The notes under the pieces: generated by a model
Database searches by the model: none
The model's input: only the letters and a program-made list of their open reading frames with translations
Told to the model about the DNA's origin: nothing
Shown here: positions 31,757-43,840 of the stretch, one piece after another
Numbering within the stretch: the first letter of the stretch is position 1
Layout: every line of letters starts with the position of its first letter
DNA from: Gnetum montanum
Lineage: Eukaryota; Streptophyta; Gnetopsida; Gnetales; Gnetaceae
Reading direction: 5' to 3'
Assembly (NCBI GenBank): GCA_015680685.1
Contig: MNCI01007578.1
Location: 138,007-200,006, forward strand
Length of the DNA: 62,000 nucleotides
Program-made: the position numbers and the translations under genes

Positions 31757-32114
31757 ACTATAATCAATGAGTAAAAATTCAACAATTGTCCAAGCTCATT
31801 TTAACAATCCTCAATATCAACATATGATGATAAATGTAATTCAATCCAAATTCTTCATCATGTTTGGTGTTGATGAACTAGTAGCATAGGTTAAAATCCT
31901 AGAAACTTTGAAAGCAATACAATCAAATAATCAATATCAAGCTTTGGTTCCAAACTTAAGAGGAAGAGAAAGTGTAAGGGCCAGCCATTTCAATTCTAAA
32001 AATAATAAAACATCTCCTCATTGTTGCAAGAAAGATAAAGTCAAAAAAATTTACAAGATTAAAAATTAGAAAATTTCATAGGTAGATTCATATTTAGAAG
32101 AATATGAGGCTTAA
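31757..32114 (+). repeat. 358-bp direct repeat, copy 2
   Basis: Partner of 30506-30863. The shared peptide relic is clearer here (ETLKAIQSNNQYQALV, GRESVRASHFNSKNNKTS). Confidence 0.7.
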
Positions 32115-32695
32115 ATTTCATTGGTATATCCCTATCATTGGCATCATTACTAGGGAGGACATTTATGAATTATCTATAAATGCTTATACATTCTTAATTT
32201 TAACTTTTATTTAAATGAAGTATGTATTTTAATGTTGTGTTTATAGTTTGTAAGCACAAACAAGATGCCAGATAGTACTAAGGGCCCACCAAAGGCCTTT
32301 AGTGATGCACCAAAAAGATGAAGAAATTTTATCATCTTTAGAAATTCAAAGGATAAGCCCCTTCCACTGGTTGTGTTAGCTTATCACCAAGACAAGCAAG
32401 GATGGTCAAGAAATGCTCATGGCTAGTTCTTAAGTGATTTGATTGTGGCTACATCAAATGATCTCATTAATACCTCAATTAATATGGAACTAGAGGATGA
32501 ACATACTACATACAAACCTCATGAGCCTATGTTCGATGATTATGAGCTTATATGCAAGATCTTTGGGATCAAATGATGGAAGAAGTGACTAGTCATGGTT
32601 CTTCATTTGATCATTTAGATAAGAAAATAGATAAGAAGGGTAAAGGGATAGTTCATCATCAAGACTCTCGGTACCTCCCTCCAACATAATAGAGA
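32115..32695 (+). other. Degenerate retroelement-like stretch
   Basis: The plus strand shows fragments such as DLWDQMMEEVTSHGSSFDHLDKKIDKKGKG that look like a gag leader or tail, with many stops. I cannot assign it to a family. It lies where the 3' end of element K would be expected, so K may be truncated here. Confidence 0.35.
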
Positions 32696-33960
32696 AGATT
32701 GCAACATTCCTTAAAATTTCAAGGAATGTTTATCCAGGAATGGATACTATGACCTCTAAAGCACTTGGATTGGATCTTCCAGGATCTTTGTTTCTTTGAC
32801 ATAAGTATAGTAGGGTTGTTTCTCAGTCCAACTAGTTGATGATCCTAGTGGTCTCGTTGAGATAGATCAAGGTTGGACGGTAAACCGAGGATTTCCTACC
32901 ACTTACTAAACCTTGCTGCTACTCATAAAGCTTTCTAAGCCTTTCAATAGTTGCAAGCACCTCCAATGTACTTTCTAGTATTGTAGGTAGTGATGATGAT
33001 GACATATCCTCCTCTTGCAGCTTAGTTGCTTCCTTATCCTTCATCATCTCCTGCCATGATGCTATAGGAGCATGGCAAACCACATTGTTGGCATATCATG
33101 CTATCCCTCCCCTCTTGCATAGTTTGCAAATGAGACATGGAAAGGGAAGCATCTTTCTTTCCTTTCCATTTTCTTTAAACTATATTTTAATCTCTAGATA
33201 AATGAGTTGGGGAAGGTTGACTGGGAACTTTTTGCTTATAGTAGCACATTCCTAGGCAGAGAAGGCCATCACCTTGCTAGTCCTCATCATTGGATTCAAA
33301 TGATAGGTTGCAATCTTAAAGTATGTGTGATTTGACTTCATAAGGTCATTGTACTCCTTACAAACTAGTCCATAGCAATGGTGAACCCATTCCTTCTTAG
33401 CTTCAGGGTCTGCATGTGTAGAAATTTCTATCAACTTTTCCCTAGTGAGGGTAAATTGAGGATCTTGGAAATGACCTCAATCGAGTAGGAGACAATGATG
33501 TTTTTTATTTTTATAAACATGTCTCCCTGTCAGTTGTTCCAAAATAGTTAAGTCTTCCCCAAATACCATTCTTCACTATTAGAGAGACTGGACCACATGG
33601 AAGACCATTGTAGTTGTGTGTGAACTTCCTGGAGAAGGATCCAAAGTTCAATTCTTGGAGAATGGAACTCTGAATCTCCTTGGTTCTTATTTTCTCTAGG
33701 CAAGCCTCCATGAGGATAACTTCAAGGTTAGGCCTTAGTCTAGGAACTTCATCCTTCCTAGACTGGTCTATATTTGTAGTGGATATTTTTTAGAAAAATC
33801 CCACTTCAAGCTCCTCCTAAAGAGCTCCTGTTGCATGGGTTACTTCAGGTGCTTGCTCTTTGGATTGCTATGGTTGGTATTTTTGGTCCCTTCCTTTTCT
33901 TGGTCAATTTTCCCTAGGCTTGGAAGGCCCTCCCACTTACAGTCTTTTCTTTAGCATCAT
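32696..33960 (-). pseudogene. K downstream ORF (plant transposon-protein-like)
   Basis: Minus-strand reading from about 33960 down gives LRPNLEVILMEACLEKIRTKEIQ, ELNFGSFSRKFTHNYNGLPCGP, EISTHADPEAKKEWVHHCYGL, TYFKIATYHLNPMMRTSKVMAFSA, FPVNLPQLIYLEIK and MLPFPCLICKLCKRGGIA. The W...F...LNP...T...LL...I...LxFPxLIxxLCxxAG pattern resembles the 'putative plant transposon protein' domain found near plant Gypsy elements. It is homologous to the J ORF, with matching order and spacing (GEMNFGPFVEFT versus QELNFGSFSRKFT). A coiled-coil tail starts after 33050 but is short here. Several stops and two phase changes. Confidence 0.65.
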
Positions 33961-35841
33961 CTGTGATCACAAATGTAACTCAAGATTAGCTTTTTACTTC
34001 ATAATCCTTAATTATTTTGATACTTTTCTTATTAGATCAAGTTATGTTTGGCTTGTTTGTGATCTTGGTGAGTTATATTATTATAATATTATTTATTGGT
34101 TAGTTGCCAGAGTTTGTTTTTTAGTTTTAACCCACTCAAGATGAGTAATTTAATATTATTGTAATGGATGAACCTTGGGGAATTAGAAAAAATTTGAAAA
34201 TTTCTCTATAAGAAACTAAAGGTTTATGTCCTCCGCAATATAAATCTTACCTTCAATAGCTCAAGGATATACAATGGGTTAAATTGGGTGAGAAATTTGA
34301 GAGTTATAGATCTTGGAATGTTCTTAGGCTCTAAAAAATTTGAAAAACTCCTCTTGCTTCTATGAGAAATGATGCAAAATGGCTAAATGTTACATGTATA
34401 TATACTATTCTTGTATTGTGTTCATGGGGATGCATCGATGAGGCTACATCAATGAATCCCACTATTTCAATGAGGATGTGTCAATGCACCTATACATAAT
34501 GAAAATTTTCATTAAAAAGTGAGGAATTTGGTAAGTTTTGGGATAGAACAAGAGCCTAATGAAAGCCAGAAAAACACAAAAGAATGATGAGAACATAGAA
34601 GAGGATTATAATCTTGTTGGAAGAGGAGAGTGGATTGGATTTGGATGAATTAATAATGTCACAATAAAGCAAAACTAGATGTTCGAATGTGAGTTGAGGA
34701 GATCGATAGCAAAAATGACCAAGGAATAGGAAGCTTAACTTAAAGAGGCCAAAGGGCATGTAAGTGGATCTTCCCCAAAGTAGGCTTATGCTTATGATGC
34801 TCTTGCATGCTCTCATCATGAGGAGTCCATAGGCACCAAGGATGATTAATGATCATTATAAGTTAAAAATTGAATCCACATAAGAGATTGTCTGAGGATT
34901 ATACTTTCATAACAAATATATCAATTCACAATGATAGGAGCTAGTGGGGTGGTTGATGATAAGGTAAAAATGATGGTAGAGAAAGAAAGGTAAGAAATTC
35001 TTATCTTGGTCACATGAAGTCCTTGTGTAGCATGTGATTAAGATGATCTGATACCATCCCATCCTCAGTTGCAACCAAGTCCATCCACTTTTAGTAACTT
35101 CACATTATCATATCTAGATCCTCTGAGAATCAAGAGTTCATGACAAATCCCCAAAGAACAACCACCACTCCAATAGAAGAAGAAAAGAGAAGAAGGGAGA
35201 TAGTAAAGGACCTTAGTTAGAGGGGTGCCTTCAAGCATTGGTAACATGTCTTTATAGTCTCATAACTAGTTCTTATAGCTTATTATTTTGTCTAAGTAGT
35301 GTTCTTTGAATTTCCTTGTGTTTTTTTCGTAGGAACCACACCATGCAAAGACATGCTTCCTATTATGGTTGACAATAGGAGTGGTAAGAGGCCAATGGAT
35401 AAGAATCATAAAACGCAAGGAAGAAGTTGGGAACAAAAGATGACAAAGCCCCTTGAAGTCACACCCTTTCTTTATTTCTTCTTGGTCTATTCCAAGTATA
35501 TTAAGCAGCTATTTCATGATTACTTTAAGTTTTAATTATGGAAGGACCTTATCCTTCCATGATAGAGAGCCTTTGTAGAATGGATGGAATGGATGGATAT
35601 CATGAACTCACTACTTGATATCATTAGAAAATTAACAATCTATTAATTGAAGACATAATCTAGAGATAAAATTTGGTCATTTAGCAATTATCATAATATT
35701 AAATACTACATTAATTAACTTCTAGTAGGAACAATAAGCATGGAAAAAATATAAGATTTCATAACAAATAAAACAAAATAAAAAAATCAACAAAGTAAAA
35801 TCAAAATAAAGAAATAGAAAAATATATTAAAAAGTAGTAAA
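33961..35841 (-). other. K spacer between pol and downstream ORF, left part
   Basis: Homologous in patches to 48230-51500 in J: shared words include CCCCAAAGTAGGCT (about 34774 and 49153), GGTAACATGTCTTT (about 35240 and 50867) and a GGATGGA repeat (about 35580 and 51160). No gene. The spacer continues at 58297 on the far side of J. Confidence 0.6.
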
Positions 35842-35846
35842 ATATT
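35842..35846. repeat. Target-site duplication of J, left copy
   Basis: ATATT, identical to 58292-58296. Confidence 0.85.
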
Positions 35847-36760
35847 TGTTGAGTGGTGAAGTAGTCCAACATCCAACCATATGAGATACAAGTGTTCATG
35901 AGTAGCTTGCTCGAATTCCATAAACAAGGAAATGTAATTATGCTAGTAATTTATTTGAGTTCATGTTCACTATCTTCCCACATGAACTAGTAAAATCAAT
36001 GTGTATGGTTTAGCTCACAATGAGGTACATGATAACCGATATTGCTTTGGCCAATTTTACTCCTAGTAAACATAAGGTAAATGAAAGTGGTTTCTAAATA
36101 TAAGTAAATAACAAATTAATCTAGTCTAGCCCAGGTGATGGACATCTATTCTTGACTCTTTGCACATTTCTTGGACTTATGTAACCATTACTGTGATTAC
36201 CAAGTACCTCACTACTGGGTGTACTAAGCGATAATACTACTGGGTTATCAAATCATCACACATTATGCTTGGAATCATTCGTATCCATTTTTCTTAACAA
36301 GAATAAAAGTAAAGTTCATGAAAAAGTAAATAGTAACTAAAAAAACAATAATTAGTAGAATAAGTGAAAACAATAAACATTATTCTAGGTAAATAGTATA
36401 AACTAAGTGGATGCTGCAATGGTGAAAAGTAATATTCATCTTTATTACCATTCACACTTGTATCTAAGTATAAGATGCTTAAATAAAGACTTCATACAAT
36501 CACTTTGCATCACACTGCAGGCATACATTACTAAGTGCTAAGTACTAAAATCAAGAAAACAAATTGACAATGTTTCACTAATGTGGAATGAAATTGTTAT
36601 TTAGATTATGAAATTGACAAAGTGTCATATTTATAGGCTTGCACATGTCCATGATATCGAATATCTGACATCATAGCTTGTGCCCCAATATCAGGGATTT
36701 GATATCATGGATCTGATATTGGATGCTTGGTATTGTAGCTGTGTACGAATTGATTTATCA
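35847..36760 (-). repeat. 3' LTR of element J
   Basis: Pairs with 57407-58291. Shared landmarks: GTAGTCCAACATCCAACCAT versus GGAATCCAACACCCAACCAT at the left edge, AGTGGATG(C/T)TGCAATGGTG in the middle (about 36409 and 57967), and TTGTGCCCCAATATCA near the right edge (about 36679 and 58225). Confidence 0.9.
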
Positions 36761-39443
36761 TACTCCATGACTGACTAAAAACTAGTCCTTGAGTTAAAAC
36801 AAAATGAGGATGGAGTTCCTTACAAAATTAGGAGGTAGATTTACACGACACTGATTACTATGTACATGAATTTTAATCATTGTAGTGGTGTTTACAAAAT
36901 GACACAAGATATAACATGATAACTTTTACAAAAAATAAAATTTGATGAAGCTTGATGTAGCCTTATGTAGTTCTTGGTGGTAGTGGCTCTTCCATTGGTT
37001 TCTTTTCTTTTTTGTGAAGCTTTTGAAATTTGTACCAATTTAGGAGCACCAAAAGTTTCTCCTCTTCCATTGTTGGATCATGTACCATCCATACTTATTG
37101 TACAATATGTGATGGAGTGGATACATCCCATGGGCATAGTAGCTGTAGAAACATCTTATTCACTTTGACATACCAAGTTGCCAACTACCTCCTCTTCTAT
37201 TTGAATGCTTTAGTTTTTTCTCATAGTTCATGGTAATCACCCAATCTTCTAGCTATGTTTTCCACTACATCTTTCTGTCCTTGGTAGCAAACCTTCACTA
37301 CTTTTAGTTTAGAGTTTACCACTTGAAGTTTCTGTAAAGCATCTTTTTGATGTGAAAAATATTTTTCATACAGAGCATGTGTGGCTGCTACTTGCTATTC
37401 TAATTCATTCTTGGGCCTTCCTAATATTAACATCATCAAGTTAGCATAACTGGGGTTAGCTAACCCCATGTACTCTTTTAGGTTCTCGATCTGTAGGTCT
37501 TTTTTTTTTCATTTCTACTTGATGAACAAGAGCATAACTATCTAAGTTGGGTTGCCAGTTAGTATTTTGTTCTGAAATGGTGTTGATTCTAGCTTTGTCC
37601 ATTTAGATCTCTTTCTCATTGATTTTATTGTACATTCTCATTTGATCATGAAGGTGTTCCTTGAGCCATTCATGTTTCTTTGCTTTATTTTGCCATGTGC
37701 TTATTTAAATGGCTAACTTTTGTTGAATGGCATATACCTCCTGCATTGAGATGGTTCAATTTCTCATACAATGTGGCTCATGTCTTGGTTGACCCTCACT
37801 AGTTATTCCCTTAACTAGTGGATACTCTTCTCTAGGAAGTTTTCCTACATTTCCATAGTGGTCAACCTCATGTTATTAGTAGTAAGTTGTTTATTTTCCT
37901 CCTAGACTACAATAAGTGCCTTGACATGTGCATACATTTGTGCTTCTGCTATTGAGGAATTCCATACTACTTATTCCTTCTCTATTTCCATCTATTTATT
38001 TTGATCAATTAGGTTATTCATTTATTTAGTTTTGAATTGCTCTATTTGATCAGGTGCAACAAATTGAGTTGGATCTCTTTGTTCAGCTCTTAGGGTTATG
38101 AGCTCTTCTTGTAATCTCAAAATTTCATTCTCTACATGCTCTACACTTTTCTCTACCATGACCAATTTTCCTTTGATAGTAATGAGCTCAAACAGTATTG
38201 CAATGACATCACTGGAGATGTTGAAAAGTGTTTTCATTACTTGCCCGATCTGCAATAGTCTATTAAGCACATCCTCATGGTTAGCAGGAATCATCAAGGT
38301 TCTAACTCTAGTTAGATCTATTGGTGGCACAAAAAGTATGTTGAATGATTCTTTAATGTGATTAGTGATCATATTTACTCCTCCCATTTCATCTTGGTGC
38401 TACATTACCATGACTATGGCTCCTTATCCTATCTCAAGCACTACTTGAAATGATGCAGCATTCCTAGAGATCTATTATGACAATTAGGCCTCTCCTCCTA
38501 ACTGCAGTGAAATTTGTCCCCTTGCTAGATTTGCAAAAAATGTGGGTTGGATGGTACTATCAATAACTCTATAAAGGTTGGCCTCCTCCCTTATTCCTTA
38601 GTTGATGATTTCTACAATCTATTGTAGATGACTCATCAATGGTCTATAATCTTACGACGATGATGATGGAACTTGATGTTGTTGCTACTATTTCTCATAC
38701 TATAGCTGCTGCTAATGTTGTTGTTGCTCTTGTTCTTGTTCTTCATCTTGATCTTTCTTGGGTGGTTTTGGTTTTCGAAATTCAACATAAGAAGCATTTT
38801 GGGCTCTTCTAGGAATGTCATTAGTGTATCCCAGGATACTTGCTTACTTGCGCAGCTTTTTGATAAGGTGGGGAAATGGAAGTGTTGGCTTTCCTACCTT
38901 CCTTTCTTCAAATCACCTATGTATTTCAATAAAGTAGAGTTGTGCAAGGTTGACATTTTATTTTCCCATCAGGATTGCACTTCCTCTAGCCACAAAAGTA
39001 GATAGTCAATTGAGTCATTTTATTGGGAATAGGTGATAAGTGCCACTTGTGAAGTAGATTCTTTCTTCCAAAGTTAGCTCATTATATCCCTTATCTTGTT
39101 TGTCATATGTCCATCTCAACCATAGTTTTCTAGTTTTAGTATCTAATGAGGTGCATAGATGTGCTAACCTTGCTCCTTCATTAGGTATATTTAGAACTTC
39201 TACAATTTCCTTCATAAAAAATGAAACTAAGACTCATCCAATGTTAACTATGGTATCATCTTCATTGTTATGCTAAAACTAGTAGATTTCCTCAAGGAAC
39301 CATTTGCTAATGTTAAAAAGGATGGGCCATAATGGTGAGGCCTTGACTTCTGCCTTAGTTGCTTCAATGGTAAACTCCACAAATGGGCCAAAGTTCATCT
39401 CTCCAATGACTATGGTTAGGATGAACCTTTCTTGGATGGCCTA
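36761..39443 (-). pseudogene. J downstream ORF, main part (coiled coil)
   Basis: Resumes in phase after element C. On the minus strand: ILTIVIGEMNFGPFVEFTIE, IVEVLNIPNEGARLAHLCTS, KLWLRWTYDKQDKGYNELTLEERIYFTS, LAQLYFIEIHR, and LPFPHLIKKLRK. Then comes a Gln-rich linker (QDEEQEQEQQQHQQQ) and a long heptad-rich region (38387-38022, ...VEKSVEHVENEILRLQEELITL, continuing with stops to about 36960, for example VVNSKLKVVKVCYQGQKDVVENIARRL). Stops are overwhelmingly TAG/TAA where Gln fits. The N-terminal domain resembles the 'putative plant transposon protein' family. No transmembrane helix of an envelope protein is evident. Function unknown. Confidence 0.7.
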
Positions 39444-39448
39444 GAGGT
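39444..39448. repeat. Target-site duplication of C, left copy
   Basis: GAGGT, identical to 47955-47959. Confidence 0.92.
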
Positions 39449-41353
39449 TGTACTATCTAAAATTGTTGTCATAAGGTTGGAGGAAAAACAAATGCCGAAA
39501 GATCTCTGGAGAGACATAGCTGACCCTGCCTTCACATGAGGGAAATCTGGAAAAATGAAGGTAGAGTGCCTTGGTTGATCTACAAGAAAATCAACCAAGG
39601 ACTTCCCTGAGCGTAAGCTATGGCTTGCGCTGGGGTTATCGTAACAAACGTAACACAAATATGTAAATGGAGCATAGATGTAACGTAAGAACGAACTAGA
39701 ATGATGCAAATGTAAAACAATGAACCAAAATAATGTAAACAGTGCAATGGAAGGCAAAAGACTGTATTGTATTAATTTAGAGAATAAAGTGCACTGGTCA
39801 AAACCTAGCTGCCTGTGTAGATGGAAGGTCAAGTGTCAAGCCCTGGGATGAAGGAAGAAGCATTTGTAGATGCTCAAGTGCTAGGGATTGTGTGTGCTCG
39901 AGCGTCCAAGTGTTCCAGTCAATGCTCTTTACGTCATCCTTTTTGCAAAATTGCCAACCCTGTTTAAGTGAATCGACAGGCTATTTATAAGGTTTGGCTG
40001 GGCTTGGACACGGAATCCGTGGATGGAATCGATGGTCAAAAGATGAGAGGAAATAGGATCATGTGACACGTGTTTGGTAGACAACTGTGTGTGAGTTGAT
40101 CATGGGTAAGTAGGCTAAGTTCTTGACCAGGTACATTGCATTTTACAACTCAAGCTGGCTTACGCCCATGGAAGCAGCATAAGAGCTTGACAAGCTCATA
40201 GATGGTGAGGCTTACAATGAAAATTTACAATGAATTCCAAGAGGGATTGACTCTCACTCGCTTGAAACTTCATCGTCCTTTGAATCAACTGTTGTAGGAT
40301 GTCGATTTGAGTGGTTCTGTGGCTTTTTGAGGTACATCTGCTTCACTAGGGCTCCCATCGTGAGTTGACTTGGTCCTGGCATGTCCTTAGCATGCGTTTG
40401 GAATGCTTTTGTTTGGGCATGAATAGTGTTCACACTGATGAATAGTGTTCATGCTGATGAATAGTGTTTATGCTGATGAATAGTGGTCACACTAATGAAT
40501 AGTGTTGATGCTGATGAATAGCGATCACACTGATGAATAGCGGTCACACTGATGAATAGCGGTCACGCTGATGAATAGTGTTCAAGCTGATGAATAGTGG
40601 TCACGCTGGACTCACGCTGCCTGCGTGATCTCAGCATGACCCTAGTGTAAGCAAGCTTGGATGGTATATTTCACACCAAATATTATTCTTATAGACTTAT
40701 CTTTTGAGTGTAACTACTACCTGACCTTGGGGATGACCTACATGCTAAATCTGAGCTTGTCTATGCTTGGATTTAGGCCACTTTTGGCAACTCACACTAG
40801 GCTCACGCTATCAGCATGACCTCAGCGTGAGCATTGAAAATAGTGTATTTTTGAGCTTGAAATCAGAATTCTAAGGGCTGGGACCTAGAGTAATCATTAC
40901 TGGACCTCAAGGGGGCATTGTACCTTCAAAATTAGGCCATTTTGATACTATTTTGAAGCTAATATGTGTTACTCATGCTAGACTCACACTGCTAGTGTGA
41001 CCTGGGCATGACCTCAACGTGAGTAGCAAGATTTGCGTGATTTTGACTTGAAGTCTTAGATTTTGGATGCTGAAACTTGGAGCAATCATTAGTGGTCCTC
41101 GAGGATGTATTGAACCTTCGAAGTTAGACCATTTAGACTCAATTTTAAGGCTCTTGGAGTTGCTCATGCTGAGGGTAAGCTAGCTTGACAAGTCAAGCGT
41201 GAGTAAGCTAGCTTGACAAGCTGAGCATGGGCAACCTAGCTTGACAAGCCGAGTGTGAGTTCCATGCCTTAGTCAAATATTTTCCTCTCAAAGCTCAAGA
41301 GGCTTTGAATTGTTCTCATTTCAAAGTGCGAGGCCGAAATTTTGGGTGTTTCA
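39449..41353 (-). repeat. 3' LTR of element C
   Basis: Partner of 46155-47954. Begins TGAAACACCC at 41353 (minus strand) and ends ...AGATAGTACA at 39449. Contains a 19-bp minisatellite (40422-40612), several CTCACGCTG...CAGCGTGAG inverted repeats (40607-40660, 40797-40840, 40970-41025), and three copies of an AGCTAGCTTGACAAG unit (41178-41250). Confidence 0.93.
40422..40612. repeat. 19-bp minisatellite in C 3' LTR
   Basis: About ten tandem copies of GATGAATAGTGTTCACGCT with small changes. The 5' LTR has only about six copies (47127-47236). The difference (about four to five units) explains most of the 105-bp length difference between the two LTRs. Confidence 0.88.
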
Positions 41354-41420
41354 TTGGCCCCTCTTTGTTGACGTATAGAGGAATTCATCCAAGAGGCATC
41401 GACAAAGAAGTACAAAACAC
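41345..41420 (-). promoter_or_regulatory. C polypurine tract and adjoining hairpin
   Basis: The minus-strand tract AAAGAGGGGCCAA abuts the LTR start TGAAACACCC. Upstream, the arms CTTTGTCGATGCCT and ATACGTCAACAAAG form the same inverted repeat as in A and B, with TGTGGTGTTTTG further out. Confidence 0.75.
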
Positions 41421-42529
41421 CACAATCGACCTGGCACCAAGCATTGTTCGTTGGCCCCTAGCCAGATGTCATCACACCGTGTTCAAAAGTACATTGGATT
41501 AAGGAAAATTTAGTTTAAGGAAAGAAGGTTGTAACTGGGGAATTAAGAATTGATCAAAGAGTGTCATTGTTTGAACTATGGGAGAGAAATGCGCTCATGT
41601 GAATGATCCAGTTTTTTGGTCCTTGTCAACAGCCAATGTGTAGCAGACTTGGAACCAAGGCATGGGAGATGCGTTCTTTGGAGAAACGGGACCCTTGTGT
41701 CATGTTTAAGGGAGCCTGTTGTAAACAACCAAAGCCACGCAATGATGTGCAACATGATCATTTGAGACACGAGTGTTTTTCCAAGACAATTGCCTTCTCT
41801 CTTGGGGCTTGTATGAGAAGAGCCGATGGTCTTTAGTCTATGATGTCAACGGGGTCATGAAGACCTTTTTTGGGCATTTTTCTCTTTGACATTTTTTTTC
41901 TTTTTCTTTTTCTTTCTGTTTCTTTTTTTCTTTTGTTTTTTCTTTTTTTTTGTATTATTTTTGGTATTTTTTAAGAGTGCTTGATTTCAGTCCTATGCTC
42001 ATGCTCATGCACTTGCATTTGTATCATGTACCATGTATTGTGTTTTGCGTTGCAACTGCTTAGAGAATCACAACATACAACAGTGTATCAAGGGCTTTGG
42101 GTGAGTAGGATACAATGTATCCAGGGGATGTAATTGAATAAGATAAGGGGACATGATGGGGAATAGGGAATGTATCAGGAGTTGAGAATGTACTTATGAA
42201 TGGATTGATTAACCCAGTTGCATGCATCAAGAAGAATGTGATACCCTATCGTCATGATGAAGTGCATCTGTGCACGAATGCCTCAAGTGTGTCATCCTGC
42301 AAACACAACTCCAAGGGGATAAGAAAACCACAAATGATTCAGTTAGCTAAACACTTTAAACTTGAATGTAGCCAATGGAATAGAGCCATCATGTGGAGTT
42401 TCAAGGCAAACAAAATCTTGAACAGCATCAATTTCATCCAAGTCTATGTGACAAATCAGGCGGCAGGTTTTTGGTGAGCACGTACAGCTGACTGCAGCAC
42501 CATGTCTTTTCAAATGATACCAGGTTGTT
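41421..42529 (-). other. C 3' untranslated region with T-rich tract
   Basis: No coding relic. On the plus strand 41878-41972 is a long (CTTTTT)n-like tract, so the transcript strand is purine-rich (A/G). Open frames on the plus strand here are without family resemblance. Confidence 0.55.
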
Positions 42530-43060
42530 GATGAAGTCGCTAGTTTTTAGTCTTAGTAGACTATTATGGTTTAGTTTCACGTCATAATCCTTTGGACGTC
42601 ACCAGTTTATCGTCGTAGTAGATGGTATAGTGCTAATTTATAGTCATGGCGGACTATGAAGAGGCAAGCTAGTTTATAGTCTTAGTGGACTTTGATGGAC
42701 AAGCATGGTATTTTAGTGTCATACCAGATAAAGATCTATGGTATCAGTTTACTTTCATGATTCCAAGACATTCTGTGGTATTAGTTTTAAGCCATGATGC
42801 CAGGACTTGGTGCTTACCTTGCTTGTGTAAGGTGTGATGCTACATGCGTGGTCATGTTGTGTGTCTGCAAGATCCTGTAAAAATTGACTAGAAAGAAAAT
42901 AAAATCAAGAAATACCTATTGTAAATAGAGTTAAAATGTGAATGAAAGAAAAGCAATGTGTGGTAGTTTTAGGTCGTTCCAGGTCGTAAGCTAATTTAAG
43001 GCCTTTTCGGGCCATTGCTAGTTTAACATCATTTTGGACATTGTATGTGCGTAGTTATTG
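42530..43060 (-). repeat. Hairpin clusters III and IV of C
   Basis: 42530-42830: about eight units, including the perfect inverted repeat AGTCTTAGTAGACT (42549-42562) and AGTCTTAGTGGACT. 42812-42960: the block shared with A, with GTAAGC after CAAG (minus strand, 42812-42821) and CTTTCTAG (minus strand, AG at 42888-42889), again 70 bp apart. 42962-43045: three units of the GGCC/GGTC type, read in the protease phase as LAMARKGLKLAYDL. Confidence 0.8.
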
Positions 43061-43840
43061 GGTGGATGGGGCATTTTCACCACATATGATGATCTCCTTA
43101 CCTTTGTGGAGGAGGTTGAGTTCTTGGTGAATGGGAGATGACACTGTGCATGACCTAGCTAGCCAGGGGTGTCCTAGGATTATGTTCTAGTTTGGCATCT
43201 TGTCAATGACTGTAAAGTTTGTAAATGTGGGGTGCTAGTCCCCTACCGTGAAGGTGATGTGGATTGTGCCTTTAATGGCTACGTGTGCTCCATTGAAGGA
43301 GTTTAGAAACTCGATTTTGGTCAATTGAATGTTGTGCATTAGGCCTAGTCATTCAATGACGGAGTGTGGGACAACATTTTCTACCATGCCATCATCAATG
43401 TGTACTCTGCATACTATGTATTTTCCAATGCTGACACTAGTGTTCAATGGTGCATGCGTGACCTCCCCTTGTTTGGGGTCGATCTTGACATCATTGTTGT
43501 GGAAGGTTAGATTTGTTGTGTTTGTGTGAATGGCATCTATAGTTAGAGACATGTTTTCTGTGGTAGGGATGGAGGTGAGCACATGTGTTAGTTCTTGATG
43601 ATGCTATGAAGATGTTAAGATGAGGTCGAGCAAGGTAGGCATTACATTCTTATGTTTTAATGCATTGTGTGCATGAGATAGTACGTCTGTGAGGTTGTCA
43701 TTTATGTTTGTCATGGTCGGAGCCTCCTCTATCGTATGAGCTGTAATGTAGAGCTCTTGTGGAGGTGCAATGCATAAGGGTTATTGTTTAGTGGGCCTAG
43801 GGATAGAGCTAGGGCTAGTTTGTGGTTTAGGTGTTGGTGA
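43061..43840 (-). pseudogene. pol: C protease
   Basis: Minus-strand frame 43582-43349 and its continuation read NTSVSIGKYIVCRVHIDDGMVENVVPHSVIE, LNSFNGAHVAIKGTIHITFTVGD, NIILGHPWLARSCTVSSPIHQ and IIICGENAPST. Same order and same D-D-G active-site form as A and B. Few stops (about 43347, 43240, 43185). The stretch immediately upstream (HNALKHKNVMPTLLDLILTSS) matches ALKQKNTTLILYDLVMTSS in A. Confidence 0.82.

Noticed and set aside
36761-39443. Envelope protein gene
   Set aside because: The place fits, but I see no signal peptide, no clear membrane helix and no fusion-like motif, so I list it as an ORF of unknown function.
40422-40612. 19-bp repeats as a CRISPR or telomere-like array
   Set aside because: No spacers, not a telomere unit, and present in both LTRs of one element.
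41878-41972. The T-rich tract as the polypurine tract of C
   Set aside because: It is about 500 bp from the LTR. A standard tract (AAAGAGGGGCCAA) sits exactly at the LTR edge.
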